Source: Opitutia bacterium
GTDB taxonomy: Bacteria; Verrucomicrobiota; Verrucomicrobiia; Opitutales; Seribacteraceae
DNA length: 36,618 nt
Assembly: GCA_002721705.1 (NCBI GenBank)
Contig: PBLJ01000021.1
Span: forward strand, 1 to 36,618
Direction: 5' to 3'
Position 1 is the first letter of the stretch; the number at the start of each line of letters is the position of its first letter. The position numbers and the translations under genes were made by a program. Of this stretch, positions 6,892 to 16,216 are shown piece by piece. The notes under the pieces were generated by a model, which was given only the letters and a program-made list of their open reading frames with translations, searched no databases and was not told where the DNA came from.

Positions 6892-9800
6892 ATTGTTGAT
6901 TGCCCATCTTCAGTCTCCAAGCCGACTGAGCACGATTCCGTCGAATCGGACGAGAGAGGTTTTGCCTTGGTGATTTCCTTGGCCTTGTTGAGCTTTTTGT
7001 TTCTTCTTGTCTTGGCTCTTGTCACCCTCGTCGGGGTTGAGGCTCGTGTTGCGGAAACACGCCAAGCGCATGCCTTGGCCAAGGCGAATGCAAAACTAGG
7101 ACTGCAGATTGCCTTGGGGGAATTACAGAAATACGCAGGCCCCGACCAAAGAGTTACAGCCACGGCTTCCATTCTCGACAGGTATCCCTCTACTCCTGAA
7201 GTGGACGACATTGACCAACCCTTCTGGACCGGGGTCTGGAGACGATCTCCTTCGGCCCCTTTGAATCCCTCTGGCCAGGACGTGGCCCAACCCTGGGACG
7301 CGACACCTGATTCAACTTGGGACCCTCATCCCGAAATGGAACTCACTTGGTTGGTCAGCGGCAACGAAGGGAAGAAAAGCGACGATGGCGACTTTCTTCG
7401 TCCCTACGATCTCTCTCTTTCCGACCCTGATGATTCGGATGATTCGGGAGACAGCGTCTGGCTTGTGAATAATGCCGTCGCTGAACGTGAGGATCTCAGA
7501 GTCATGGCCAAGAAATCCTCGGTCAGCCTTGCTTCCGTCGAGTCTGGTTCTTCCAGTTCCGAGATCCCGTCCGGATCCTATGCCTATTGGGTGGGGGATG
7601 AGGGGGTGAAAACCAAGATCAACGTGCATGGAGCCAATCGTGATCCCGATCCGACCAAGGAATTCCTCGAGAACGCGGGCCGTTTTCAGGCATCTCCAGG
7701 ACCCCATTTGGGCCAAGTCGAGCGACCTGATGCTCCCTTGGGGTTGGCGACCATGAGCACGGACAAACTGGGAGAAGTCGTGAGCGTGCCGGAGTTGCAA
7801 TATTTGTCGAGCGAGGGATCTGAGGACGATGATTCCTACAAGGCGTATTTTCATGATCTCACCACCGATTCTCACGGCGTGTTGTCGGACGTTCTTCACG
7901 GTGGTCTCAAACGAGACCTTACTGCAGGCTTGGGTGATGACGACCAATTCGAGCATTATTTGGCCGGCTCCCCATTGTTTCGAGACCGCATTCGCTTCAT
8001 CAAGGATTACGATCCTTTGGATTGGTCCAAGGATGGAAACCGGAACCTGAATTGGACTTATGGTTTGACGGATGAAGATCGGTGGTTGAACGGACCGCCA
8101 TGGGAAATCGTCAGGGATTACTACAAGCTTTTCGAGAGGGTGAACGGTTCCGCCAGCGATGATCCTTTCTCCGCCAGCATTGCTCCCCGTCCCGTCGAGC
8201 TCAACACCTACCCGAACAGAAACGGAGAGTTTTGGACCGAGGAATTCAGGTCAGAGCCGCAAATGAATGCCATTACCCCTCTTTTGCTGGAAGCCAAGGT
8301 CGGGCATGCCTTGGAAATGGTCCCGACAGGCGATACCGACAAAAATGGACAGCCTCTCTACCGTGCTCGTATAGCCATTTATCCTTCCTTGGCTCTGTGG
8401 AACCCTTACAACGTCGAGCTGGAAGCTGCCCAATACGAATTGTTGTGGCGTCCGGATCCCAAGTTTTGGGTTTATGCTTCACGTGAAAGAGATGAGTGGG
8501 CTTTGAAAGTAATGGCCCACGAAGTAGCGAAGCAAATTCCTCGAAAACAACGCTTGTGGGATGAAAATGGAGATGGCCAGCTCAGTTTCCGCAATTATTC
8601 CAAACCTCACCCGAATCCACCTTGGTGGGACCCAGGCGCCCGTGTCCGGATTGCGGAAATCGATACCATGCATGCTCTTTTTCTTGGATCCAAGCGAGGT
8701 CGCAACATCTCCTATTTGCAGTCACCCGGACAGGGCGGCGGCGGTACCGACAGCGTCAGCTTAGGCACTGGCTTGCGCAGCGTGCCTCGAGCTATGCACA
8801 GAAGAGCGTTTCACCTTTATCGTTACGCTCCGCGCCCGAGCAGACATGAAAGTGTCAGTGGTTGGGTGCGAGGCAACGGACATTGGCATCCGATCCCTGG
8901 TGGTATGCGTTATCGCAGGCCATTGCGTTTACGCACCAACGCCGTCCGCTTGGCTCCAGGCGAGAAGTTGTATTTCACTCTGGCCGAATCGAAGGTGTTC
9001 GATCCGGCCGACGAACACGTCTTCAATCTGCGCAATCACTTGGGGTTTCGGAATTATTTGCATTACAACATTCCTCGCCAGTTGTTTCCGCCCGTACCGG
9101 CTGACGAACCCGTTACCTTCGTTTACACTGGAGGTGGAATCGGAGGGTATTGGTTAGGTCCTTTCCAGCGACAGCAGGAATTGGACGAGGCGCGGCAAAA
9201 TCCACAGGTTTTGGGCACCGCTTTGTTCATGATCAAGAATGGCGTCCGCTACCCTATAAAGAAGATCAATAGAGGGTTGTCCGGCATTGGAGTGAAAAGC
9301 AACGGCAGTTATCAGGACTATGGTCGAGCCGACATCGTGGTGGCCGATCCCAGTCGAGTCATTGGCCCGAGGCTATTTAATCGCTTGAGTACCTACGCCA
9401 TTAATCCGGAATTGGTTTTCTTGGAGCACAATCCTCGTTCCCTGGTGGATCCTTGGCATCTAGGCCCCGGCGATCAATGGTGGCGGGGACAGGAAACGGA
9501 TTTGGAAGAAGGGATCGGCGATAGCGACCTGACTGATGACACAGGGGTTGTGTTCGGGACGAACCCAAACCCCGACGAGAGTCTTTCAGGTGACTTTTAC
9601 AACGACGGGAGCAGGATTTACTACGGTTATCATGGTCATAGTTTCGATGTTGCCGGATTCTATAGAGTGTCCGGTAGAAACGGCGATGAGGAACAAATTT
9701 TGCCTCGCTCATCACGGGCGGTTTTCTTTGACGTTCCGCGCCAACCACTCATGTCGCTTGGCGCCCTGCAACACGTGAACCTTTGCTACTTCGGCAACGG

Positions 9801-11433
9801 CCCCACTTACGCAATCGGGAATTCCTATGCCACTTCCTTGGTGGCCCGTAACCGTAAATGGACTCGTTACAACCAACTGAGCGTCGTCCCATTGGATTAT
9901 GGAGTATCCATCAAGAGAGGTGGAAACGAGCACCAGAACACCATCATCGATTATTCCTACTACGCGAACGAGTCGCTTTGGGATGGATTCTTCTTCTCCA
10001 CCGTACCGACCTACGACTTGGATGCGAAAAAATATCCTCCCTACGAGGACTTCGACCAATATTACGTCGATCTTTGCAAGCCCTTGCCGAACCCGAGAAT
10101 GGTTTATTATACTGGAAGCGATGGGCAACATCCTAAAGTTAGTTCCGAGGATGGTTTGCGCAATTTCCACCAAGCTGCCGGAAATCTCATGGTCGATGGA
10201 GCCTTCAACGTCAATTCGACCTCGGTCGATGCGTGGAAGGCTCAGTTGGGCAGTTTGTCACAAAGCAAGTTGCGAATCCTTGATCTCCAAGACGACTATG
10301 AGCTCACTTCCAATGGTCGTTCCGAAGAAACTTTGTCTTTCGATTCAGACGAATTCCCTTTTCCTCGACTTAGTGTTTCCACGGGAGAGCCCGTGAATCC
10401 CGAAGTTGATAATTCAAACCAAGACTTTTGGACGGGATTTGTCTCCCTGAACGAAGACCAACTTCATCGTTTGGCGGAGGAGATAGTCCAGGAAGTGAAA
10501 CAACGCGGGCCTTTCCTTTCCATGGGAGATTTCGTCAACCGACGTTTGAGCAATCCTCCTGATGGTCAGCATGTAAGGCGTTTGCACAAGAACCAGTGGC
10601 CGGATGAAACCGAGGAGAGCAGACAGGGTTTTCGAGGCACGCTGCAAGCTGCTATCCACGATGCCGGCATCAACGATGGTGGTTTTCGGGACAAATACGG
10701 CTATCCTTATGCTCGCGACGACAACGACCTGTCCCGAGCCACCGGCTTGGATCTTATCCCCAAAAACGTTGGGCAGTACAACCAGTTTGGCTTTACGGCT
10801 GCTGGATTAGGCAACGATTGGTTCCGATGGAGCGATTGGAGATCTTCTTACAACCGTCGCACCAATTGGGGGCGTGGTTATGAGCAGAGTACGCGCAGGA
10901 AACCAGTCCCGAATCAACCGGGAGTATATAGAACCAGTTATCATCCACGATCCGGAGAACATTCGCATGGAGAGGCGCCGGAAAATCTACTGGCTGCAAG
11001 GAATAGCTCAACCGGCGCCATGATGCCCGGATGGTTGAGCCAAGCGGATATCCTGACCTCCTTGGGTCCAGTGATCAACGTGCGTTCCGATACTTTTAAA
11101 ATTCGAACCTATGGTGAAGCGGGCCCTAATTTTCCTGACTTAAAAGTCTGGTGTGAGGCCGTTGTACAGAGAGTGCCCGAGTACGTCGTTGACGTGACGA
11201 ATTTTTCAGACGAAGGCGACGCTCCCCATGCGCGTCCCATGGAACCCTTTGAAGATTTGAACGACAATGGAGTTTACGATTCAGGGGAGCCATTCACCGA
11301 TTACGATTTCGACGGAACTCGAAGCTTTCTGCAACAATACGGCGGCGAGCAGTTGCAAAACAACGTGAACGAACGCTTTGGTCGTCGTTTTCGAATAATC
11401 AAGTTTCGTTGGCTAAGTCCCGAGGAAGTTTAA
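6889..11433 (+). CDS. Giant prepilin-like exported protein, Verru_Chthon cassette A type (copy 1)
   Basis: This protein of about 1,514 aa has a type IV pilin-like N-terminus. A short leader ends at Gly24, a likely prepilin peptidase site before Phe25, followed by a hydrophobic helix (FALVISLALLSFLFLLVLAL) and a polar region. Position 5 of the mature helix is not Glu, as in GspK and PilX minor pilins. The C-terminal third has a GspK-like region (Leu-His-Arg-Leu, PFLSMGDFVNRRL) and ends with an FKIRTYGEA/VWCEAVVQR block. Two acidic Ca-binding-like loops lie near residues 558-569 (D-E-N-G-D-G-Q-L-S) and 1456-1470. Length and architecture match the Verru_Chthon cassette protein A family as I know it. 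The start is ATG 6889, or TTG 6874 as an alternative. Its role is presumably in a T2SS/T4P-like surface apparatus (inference). Confidence 0.85.
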   Translation: MIVDCPSSVSKPTEHDSVESDERGFALVISLALLSFLFLLVLALVTLVGVEARVAETRQAHALAKANAKLGLQIALGELQKYAGPDQRVTATASILDRYPSTPEVDDIDQPFWTGVWRRSPSAPLNPSGQDVAQPWDATPDSTWDPHPEMELTWLVSGNEGKKSDDGDFLRPYDLSLSDPDDSDDSGDSVWLVNNAVAEREDLRVMAKKSSVSLASVESGSSSSEIPSGSYAYWVGDEGVKTKINVHGANRDPDPTKEFLENAGRFQASPGPHLGQVERPDAPLGLATMSTDKLGEVVSVPELQYLSSEGSEDDDSYKAYFHDLTTDSHGVLSDVLHGGLKRDLTAGLGDDDQFEHYLAGSPLFRDRIRFIKDYDPLDWSKDGNRNLNWTYGLTDEDRWLNGPPWEIVRDYYKLFERVNGSASDDPFSASIAPRPVELNTYPNRNGEFWTEEFRSEPQMNAITPLLLEAKVGHALEMVPTGDTDKNGQPLYRARIAIYPSLALWNPYNVELEAAQYELLWRPDPKFWVYASRERDEWALKVMAHEVAKQIPRKQRLWDENGDGQLSFRNYSKPHPNPPWWDPGARVRIAEIDTMHALFLGSKRGRNISYLQSPGQGGGGTDSVSLGTGLRSVPRAMHRRAFHLYRYAPRPSRHESVSGWVRGNGHWHPIPGGMRYRRPLRLRTNAVRLAPGEKLYFTLAESKVFDPADEHVFNLRNHLGFRNYLHYNIPRQLFPPVPADEPVTFVYTGGGIGGYWLGPFQRQQELDEARQNPQVLGTALFMIKNGVRYPIKKINRGLSGIGVKSNGSYQDYGRADIVVADPSRVIGPRLFNRLSTYAINPELVFLEHNPRSLVDPWHLGPGDQWWRGQETDLEEGIGDSDLTDDTGVVFGTNPNPDESLSGDFYNDGSRIYYGYHGHSFDVAGFYRVSGRNGDEEQILPRSSRAVFFDVPRQPLMSLGALQHVNLCYFGNGPTYAIGNSYATSLVARNRKWTRYNQLSVVPLDYGVSIKRGGNEHQNTIIDYSYYANESLWDGFFFSTVPTYDLDAKKYPPYEDFDQYYVDLCKPLPNPRMVYYTGSDGQHPKVSSEDGLRNFHQAAGNLMVDGAFNVNSTSVDAWKAQLGSLSQSKLRILDLQDDYELTSNGRSEETLSFDSDEFPFPRLSVSTGEPVNPEVDNSNQDFWTGFVSLNEDQLHRLAEEIVQEVKQRGPFLSMGDFVNRRLSNPPDGQHVRRLHKNQWPDETEESRQGFRGTLQAAIHDAGINDGGFRDKYGYPYARDDNDLSRATGLDLIPKNVGQYNQFGFTAAGLGNDWFRWSDWRSSYNRRTNWGRGYEQSTRRKPVPNQPGVYRTSYHPRSGEHSHGEAPENLLAARNSSTGAMMPGWLSQADILTSLGPVINVRSDTFKIRTYGEAGPNFPDLKVWCEAVVQRVPEYVVDVTNFSDEGDAPHARPMEPFEDLNDNGVYDSGEPFTDYDFDGTRSFLQQYGGEQLQNNVNERFGRRFRIIKFRWLSPEEV

Positions 11434-11496
11434 CGCCGCTCGTTGACCTGACTTGAGTGGTTGCTCGAGCGTAGTGCCAGCTATTGCATTTGGGCG

Positions 11497-11508
11497 CGCT
11501 TGCAAGCG
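11497..11508. repeat. Perfect 12-bp palindrome between the giant genes
   Basis: CGCTTGCAAGCG is a perfect palindrome, 63 nt after the first giant gene's stop. A closely related interrupted palindrome follows the second giant gene (16179-16189). It could be a protein-binding site or part of an RNA hairpin. Confidence 0.35.
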
Positions 11509-11546
11509 GGTTGGTTTTAGCGGGAAGACCAGCGTTCACCCAACCA

Positions 11547-11563
11547 TTCAACTAAAAGTTGAA
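11547..11563 (+). repeat. Hairpin upstream of the second giant gene
   Basis: TTCAACT-AAA-AGTTGAA is a perfect 7-bp stem with a 3-nt loop, 46 nt before the ATG at 11610. It lies in the 176-bp spacer between the giant genes and has no U-run behind it. It may be a leader structure rather than a terminator. The rest of this spacer holds a 10-bp direct repeat (11479-11488 and 11600-11609) and no gene. Confidence 0.35.
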
Positions 11564-11609
11564 CTTGTCTGGATCTCATTCCTCGTGTTGTTTATTGTTA
11601 GCTATTGCA

Positions 11610-14600
11610 ATGACCCATTCGTCCTCCAATTCGATTCAAGGAAGCCTGCTTTCCTCGAAACCAGCTAAGCCCGGCAACGACGAGGGCTTTGCCTTGGTGA
11701 TTTCCCTGGCCTTGCTAAGCTTTTTATTTCTTCTCGTCTTGGCTCTCGTAACTCTCGTGGGAGTGGAAGCCCGGGTGGCGGATTCTCGCCAAGAGCATGC
11801 TTTGGCCAAGGCGCACGCAAAGATGGCTCTCTACGTTGCCATTGGTGAATTGCAGAAACATGCGGGCCCCGACCAAAGAGTCACTGCGACGGCCGCCATC
11901 TTGGACGCTAATACGCAGACGCCCGAGATCGATGGCGTCGAGCAACCTCACTGGACTGGTGTTTGGCGTAGGAACCCCGCCATTGCGGATGATCCGCCAA
12001 CCCTCGATCCAGACATGTTCGATACCAATTGGGATTCACATCCCGAGATGCAGCTTGCATGGTTGGTAAGCGGCAACGAATCCGGAAAAATTGAGGACTC
12101 GGCTTATCTCGATCCGAATCATCCGAATTTACCCAAACGCGACTCTTCCGAGGCAATGGAAGAATATATTTGGCTGGTGGATAAAGCGGTGGCCTCTTCC
12201 AAGGATCGCGTGGTGGTCAAGAAATCTACGATATCCTATTCCAATTCCACGGAATCCAGCGGCGCGACTGCCGGCGCTTATGCTTACTGGGTGGGAGACG
12301 AGGGGGTCAAAACCAAGTTCAACGTACCCGATTCAAACCAGAACGTTGATCCGAAAGCTGATTTTCTCCTCAACCAAAATCGGTTTGCCGTTTCTCCAGG
12401 TCCTCGCCTTGACTTGGCTGAGCATAGCAACAGCAACGCGGACGCGGGAGTGCCTCCAGCGGATCTTGACGAGATAGACTTGGAACGGGCTCGTGACAGT
12501 TATTCCCTGCCGGAATTGCGATTTGCTTATGATGGGGGAACGGACGACGAGACAAAAACGCGTGAAGAAGCCCTGAAGGACTATTTCCACGATCTCACGC
12601 CTTATTCCTATGGAGTTCTGGCCGACGTTTTGCGGGGTGGGCTAAAGAGGGACCTTACGGCAGGCCTTGGCGACGATGAACAATTCTCCAATCATTTGGA
12701 AGGTTACCCCATGTTCAAGGACAAGGTGCGTTACCTGAAGGATTACGATCCTAATGTATGGGGACGCAATTGGGGGGTAAGATGGAATTATGGTTTCATC
12801 GATGAAAGACGGTGGCTGGCGGGCCCGCCATGGGACATGGTTCGCAGCTATTATAAATTGTTCGAGGACGTGAATTTCGATGCCAGCGACCCTTTGCAGG
12901 CCAGCGTGCAACCTCGTTCCACCGATAGTTATCCGAATCGAAACGCAGAGTTTTGGACCGAGGAATACAATCGCGTCGACCCCACCGTTCATTCCATTGC
13001 TCCCGTCCTGATGGAGGCCAAGGTCGTCCATGCCTTGGAAATGGACCGCACTGATTCCTCGGATGCCGACGGCAACCCACTCTACCAACCACGAATCGCC
13101 ATCTTCCCGTCCCTTTCTCTCTGGAACCCCTACAACGTGGAACTAGCCGAGGCTTCCTATGAATTGGTTTGGAAGCCGGATTGCGTATTTTGGGTGTATG
13201 ACACCTTGGATCGCGTGGATTTTGCCAATGCCGTCATGCAATCGGAAGCTTCCAAGAACGTTTCTCGTCACTATCGCTGGTGGGATCGCGACATGAACAG
13301 TCGCATCACCAACCGCAGCTACAGCTATCCTCATCCTAATCCCCCAAAAAATCGGAGAAGGGATTTCCGCGTGGGAGTCTACGAGCCCCATTTGTTAGTG
13401 CGGGCTCACTTGGGGCGTCATGGCAGACCGGGCGGACCCAAGGCATGGAGAAGTGGAGTTACCTACTCGTCGAAGAAAATCGTTTCCCACAATGGGTTCG
13501 TTTATCAGGCTCTTCAGCAAGTGGCGCCGGGTACCGAACCAGGAGCGGACCCCCTCTCCTGGCAACCGTTGGGGGCATCGCCTCTCAATTCTCTCGACAA
13601 CCAGGAAGTGTATCTTCGCGCCACTCAGCAAATGGAGAACGTGGTGAACGTCCCCAACCTGATGAGCGCTCGCCGCATACATCTTTACCACAATCCCATC
13701 ACGGACTCCAGGTTCGCTACTTTGGCCCCGATTCGATTGCGTACCAATCCCGTCCGCTTGGCACCGGGCGAGAAACTCTATTTTACCTTGGCTGAAAATG
13801 GTGAATTTCTTCCCGGGGACGGGCAGACCTTTCTTCTCACCAACCACTTGAGTTTCAAGAAAAGGCTTTATTTCAACATTCCCCCCTCCCATTGCCCTCC
13901 CGTTCCCGCCGACCATCCGGTGTCCTTGGTTTACGATCGTGGAAACATCCACAGCTATCACCTGGGAGAGTTTCAACGCCAGAATCCCGAGGGAGAGGAA
14001 AAAGGCACCACGCTTTACATGTGGCAAGGAGGACAGCGCGTGCCCATCACGAAAATTAATTTCGGATTTGGTGGAGCCGGTCGGATCAGGAACCGAACTT
14101 TTCAAGATTACGGTAGGGCGGACATCGTGGTGCCGGACGCCAGTCGTTCCATCGGACCAAGCATTACGCAGATGCAGACCACTAGGCACTGGAATCCACG
14201 TCCCCTCTTTCTGGAACACAACCCTCGCGCCTTGGTTCACCCTTGGCACTTGGGCAAAGGATCGGCTTGGACCCGTGGTCAGGAATCGGACTTCCAGGGA
14301 GGAGCCCACGACACCAATTTGGATGACGACGTCGGGGTTGTTTTCGATCTATCGACTGATGAAACCTTATCCGGCGACTTTTATTCCGACGGCAGCGGTC
14401 GTTATTATTATGGTTATTTGGGACATTCCTTCGACGTGGCGGGGTTTCATCGCGTACGCAGGAATGGAAACGAAGAACAATGGCTTCCCGCTTCCTCACG
14501 CGCCGTCTTTTACGACGTGCCGCGGCAACCTTTGGTTTCTCTTGGTTCCTTGCAGCACGTCAACCTAGGCTACTTCGGCAACAGCCCAGCCTATTGCTTT

Positions 14601-16172
14601 GGCAATTCTTATGCTTCCGGCCTTATTTCACGCCACCGAAAATGGAGCCCTTACAATCAAATGCGGGCTCTTCCCTACAATTATTCAGGACTGCCTCGTC
14701 GCGGAGGAAACGAGCATCAAAACACGATGATCGACTATTCCTACTACGCCAACGAGGGGACTTGGGACGGCTTTTTCTTTTCCACCGTGCCCACGCGGCA
14801 ACTCCAGTCGAACGCATCCAAATATCCTCCCTTTAGCTCCTTCGACCAAACCGCCGTCGATTCCGGACAAACCTTGCCCAATTCTCGTATGCGTTACTTC
14901 AATCGGTCTTCCGGGGCCCCTCGCCTGGAAGAACTACGAGATTTTAATACCGCTGCAGCCAACCTCATGGTGGACGGAGCTTTTAACCTCAATTCCACCT
15001 CGGTCGAGGCATGGAAGGCTCAACTAGGAAGCCTTTCTCAAAAAAGTCTCTTGATCCGCGACCTTCAGGATGACTACCAACTGGTCAACAATGGAAAGGA
15101 TTCGACCACTCTCTCTTTCGACGACGAGGAATTTCCCTTTCCCCGCTTGAGTGTTTCCATGGGCCAAGGAGTCAATCCCGAGTCCGGCGATCTCAACCAA
15201 GACTTTTGGACGGGCTTTGCTTCCCTCAATGCGGACCAATTGCATCGCCTGTCCGAGGAAATCGTGCAGGAAGTCAAGGAACGCGGACCTTTCCTGTCCA
15301 TGTCCGATTTCGTAAATCGCCGATTAGTCAATCCACCGGGCAATACCATTTTCAGGCAAACTCCAACCGAATCCTGGCCCGAGGAAACAACGGAATCACG
15401 CCAAGGCCTGCGCGGCGCTTTGCAAGCCGCTATCCACGACGCCGGCATCAATGACGGGGGATTTCGCGAGCAATACAATTACACCCAGTCTCCCTCTTAC
15501 GACATTATTCCCCAACACATGGGCCAATTTTCCCCCTTTGGTTTCGTTACCGCTGCCTACAGTAGAGACCTCACCAATCACCGGGCTTCCCAAGTTCGCC
15601 ATAATCGCGTTACGCATTGGGGCGGTGGCCCGCGGGACAAATTCCTCCATTACCATGACAAGTTGGATCCAAACACCAAGATTGATTATCGTCCGGACTG
15701 GGAACATCGATATGGGGAAGCGCCGGAAAATCTACGAGCCGCTCGTAATCTGATGACCGGCGCCTTGATGCCCGGGTGGTTAAGCCAAGCCGACGTCTTG
15801 ACGGCTTTGGCGCCCGTTGCCAACGTTCGCTCCGACACCTTTCGCATTCGCGCTTATGGAGAGGCTCCCAACAACCCGGACGTTCGTGTTTGGTGCGAAG
15901 CCATTGTCCAGCGCATACCCGATTACGTGATCGACCAAACGCGGAGTGGGGGAGACACACCTCAAGCTCGCCCAAGCGAGCCTTATGATGATTCGGACGA
16001 TAGTGGAACCTATGGCCCCGGCGAGGCATTCACGGATTACGACTTCGATGACAAAAGAGGGTTTTACAAGGAATATTATAACGATCAACCCATCGGAAAC
16101 TTAATCAACGAACAATTTGGTCGGCAGTTCCACATCGTTCAATTTCGTTGGCTTTCACCTGACGAAGTATAG
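11610..16172 (+). CDS. Giant prepilin-like exported protein, Verru_Chthon cassette A type (copy 2)
   Basis: This protein of about 1,520 aa is a full-length paralogue of the preceding gene. It has a leader ending at Gly26 before Phe27, a near-identical hydrophobic helix, a polar region, and the same conserved blocks to the C-terminus (GspK-like PFLSMSDFVNRRL, FRIRAYGEA, VWCEAIVQR). Two differences stand out. The first Ca-binding-like loop of copy 1 is degenerate here (D-R-D-M-N-S near residue 559). Residues about 613-655 hold an extra segment resembling a CBM5/12 chitin-binding fold. The start is taken at ATG 11610; an upstream TTG at 11559 would put 17 extra residues before the leader. It probably belongs to the same surface apparatus as copy 1 and is co-transcribed with the secreted protein that follows. 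Confidence 0.85.
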   Translation: MTHSSSNSIQGSLLSSKPAKPGNDEGFALVISLALLSFLFLLVLALVTLVGVEARVADSRQEHALAKAHAKMALYVAIGELQKHAGPDQRVTATAAILDANTQTPEIDGVEQPHWTGVWRRNPAIADDPPTLDPDMFDTNWDSHPEMQLAWLVSGNESGKIEDSAYLDPNHPNLPKRDSSEAMEEYIWLVDKAVASSKDRVVVKKSTISYSNSTESSGATAGAYAYWVGDEGVKTKFNVPDSNQNVDPKADFLLNQNRFAVSPGPRLDLAEHSNSNADAGVPPADLDEIDLERARDSYSLPELRFAYDGGTDDETKTREEALKDYFHDLTPYSYGVLADVLRGGLKRDLTAGLGDDEQFSNHLEGYPMFKDKVRYLKDYDPNVWGRNWGVRWNYGFIDERRWLAGPPWDMVRSYYKLFEDVNFDASDPLQASVQPRSTDSYPNRNAEFWTEEYNRVDPTVHSIAPVLMEAKVVHALEMDRTDSSDADGNPLYQPRIAIFPSLSLWNPYNVELAEASYELVWKPDCVFWVYDTLDRVDFANAVMQSEASKNVSRHYRWWDRDMNSRITNRSYSYPHPNPPKNRRRDFRVGVYEPHLLVRAHLGRHGRPGGPKAWRSGVTYSSKKIVSHNGFVYQALQQVAPGTEPGADPLSWQPLGASPLNSLDNQEVYLRATQQMENVVNVPNLMSARRIHLYHNPITDSRFATLAPIRLRTNPVRLAPGEKLYFTLAENGEFLPGDGQTFLLTNHLSFKKRLYFNIPPSHCPPVPADHPVSLVYDRGNIHSYHLGEFQRQNPEGEEKGTTLYMWQGGQRVPITKINFGFGGAGRIRNRTFQDYGRADIVVPDASRSIGPSITQMQTTRHWNPRPLFLEHNPRALVHPWHLGKGSAWTRGQESDFQGGAHDTNLDDDVGVVFDLSTDETLSGDFYSDGSGRYYYGYLGHSFDVAGFHRVRRNGNEEQWLPASSRAVFYDVPRQPLVSLGSLQHVNLGYFGNSPAYCFGNSYASGLISRHRKWSPYNQMRALPYNYSGLPRRGGNEHQNTMIDYSYYANEGTWDGFFFSTVPTRQLQSNASKYPPFSSFDQTAVDSGQTLPNSRMRYFNRSSGAPRLEELRDFNTAAANLMVDGAFNLNSTSVEAWKAQLGSLSQKSLLIRDLQDDYQLVNNGKDSTTLSFDDEEFPFPRLSVSMGQGVNPESGDLNQDFWTGFASLNADQLHRLSEEIVQEVKERGPFLSMSDFVNRRLVNPPGNTIFRQTPTESWPEETTESRQGLRGALQAAIHDAGINDGGFREQYNYTQSPSYDIIPQHMGQFSPFGFVTAAYSRDLTNHRASQVRHNRVTHWGGGPRDKFLHYHDKLDPNTKIDYRPDWEHRYGEAPENLRAARNLMTGALMPGWLSQADVLTALAPVANVRSDTFRIRAYGEAPNNPDVRVWCEAIVQRIPDYVIDQTRSGGDTPQARPSEPYDDSDDSGTYGPGEAFTDYDFDDKRGFYKEYYNDQPIGNLINEQFGRQFHIVQFRWLSPDEV
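13446..13574 (+). other. CBM5/12-like segment inside giant protein 2
   Basis: Residues about 613-655 follow the carbohydrate-binding module 5/12 spacing: Trp-x2-Gly-x2-Tyr, then Val-Ser-His-Asn-Gly-Phe-Val-Tyr-Gln-Ala, a Glu-Pro-Gly-Ala-Asp-Pro turn, and Ser-Trp-Gln-Pro-Leu-Gly. The aligned place in copy 1 holds an unrelated Gly-rich sequence. Chitin or cellulose binding is inferred from the pattern only. Confidence 0.6.
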
Positions 16173-16178
16173 GAAATT

Positions 16179-16189
16179 GCTTGGCAAGC
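16179..16189. repeat. Interrupted palindrome after the second giant gene
   Basis: GCTTG-G-CAAGC begins 7 nt after the stop codon. It closely resembles the palindrome downstream of the first giant gene (11497-11508), suggesting a shared element retained in both duplicated units. Confidence 0.3.
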
Positions 16190-16216
16190 CTATCTTCTTA
16201 CCCCTAATTCCTTCGC

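Noticed and set aside
13395-14309. 304-aa minus-strand open frame opposite the second giant gene
   Set aside because: It is antisense to conserved blocks shared by both giant paralogues. The conservation fits the plus-strand frame, so this frame is a shadow.
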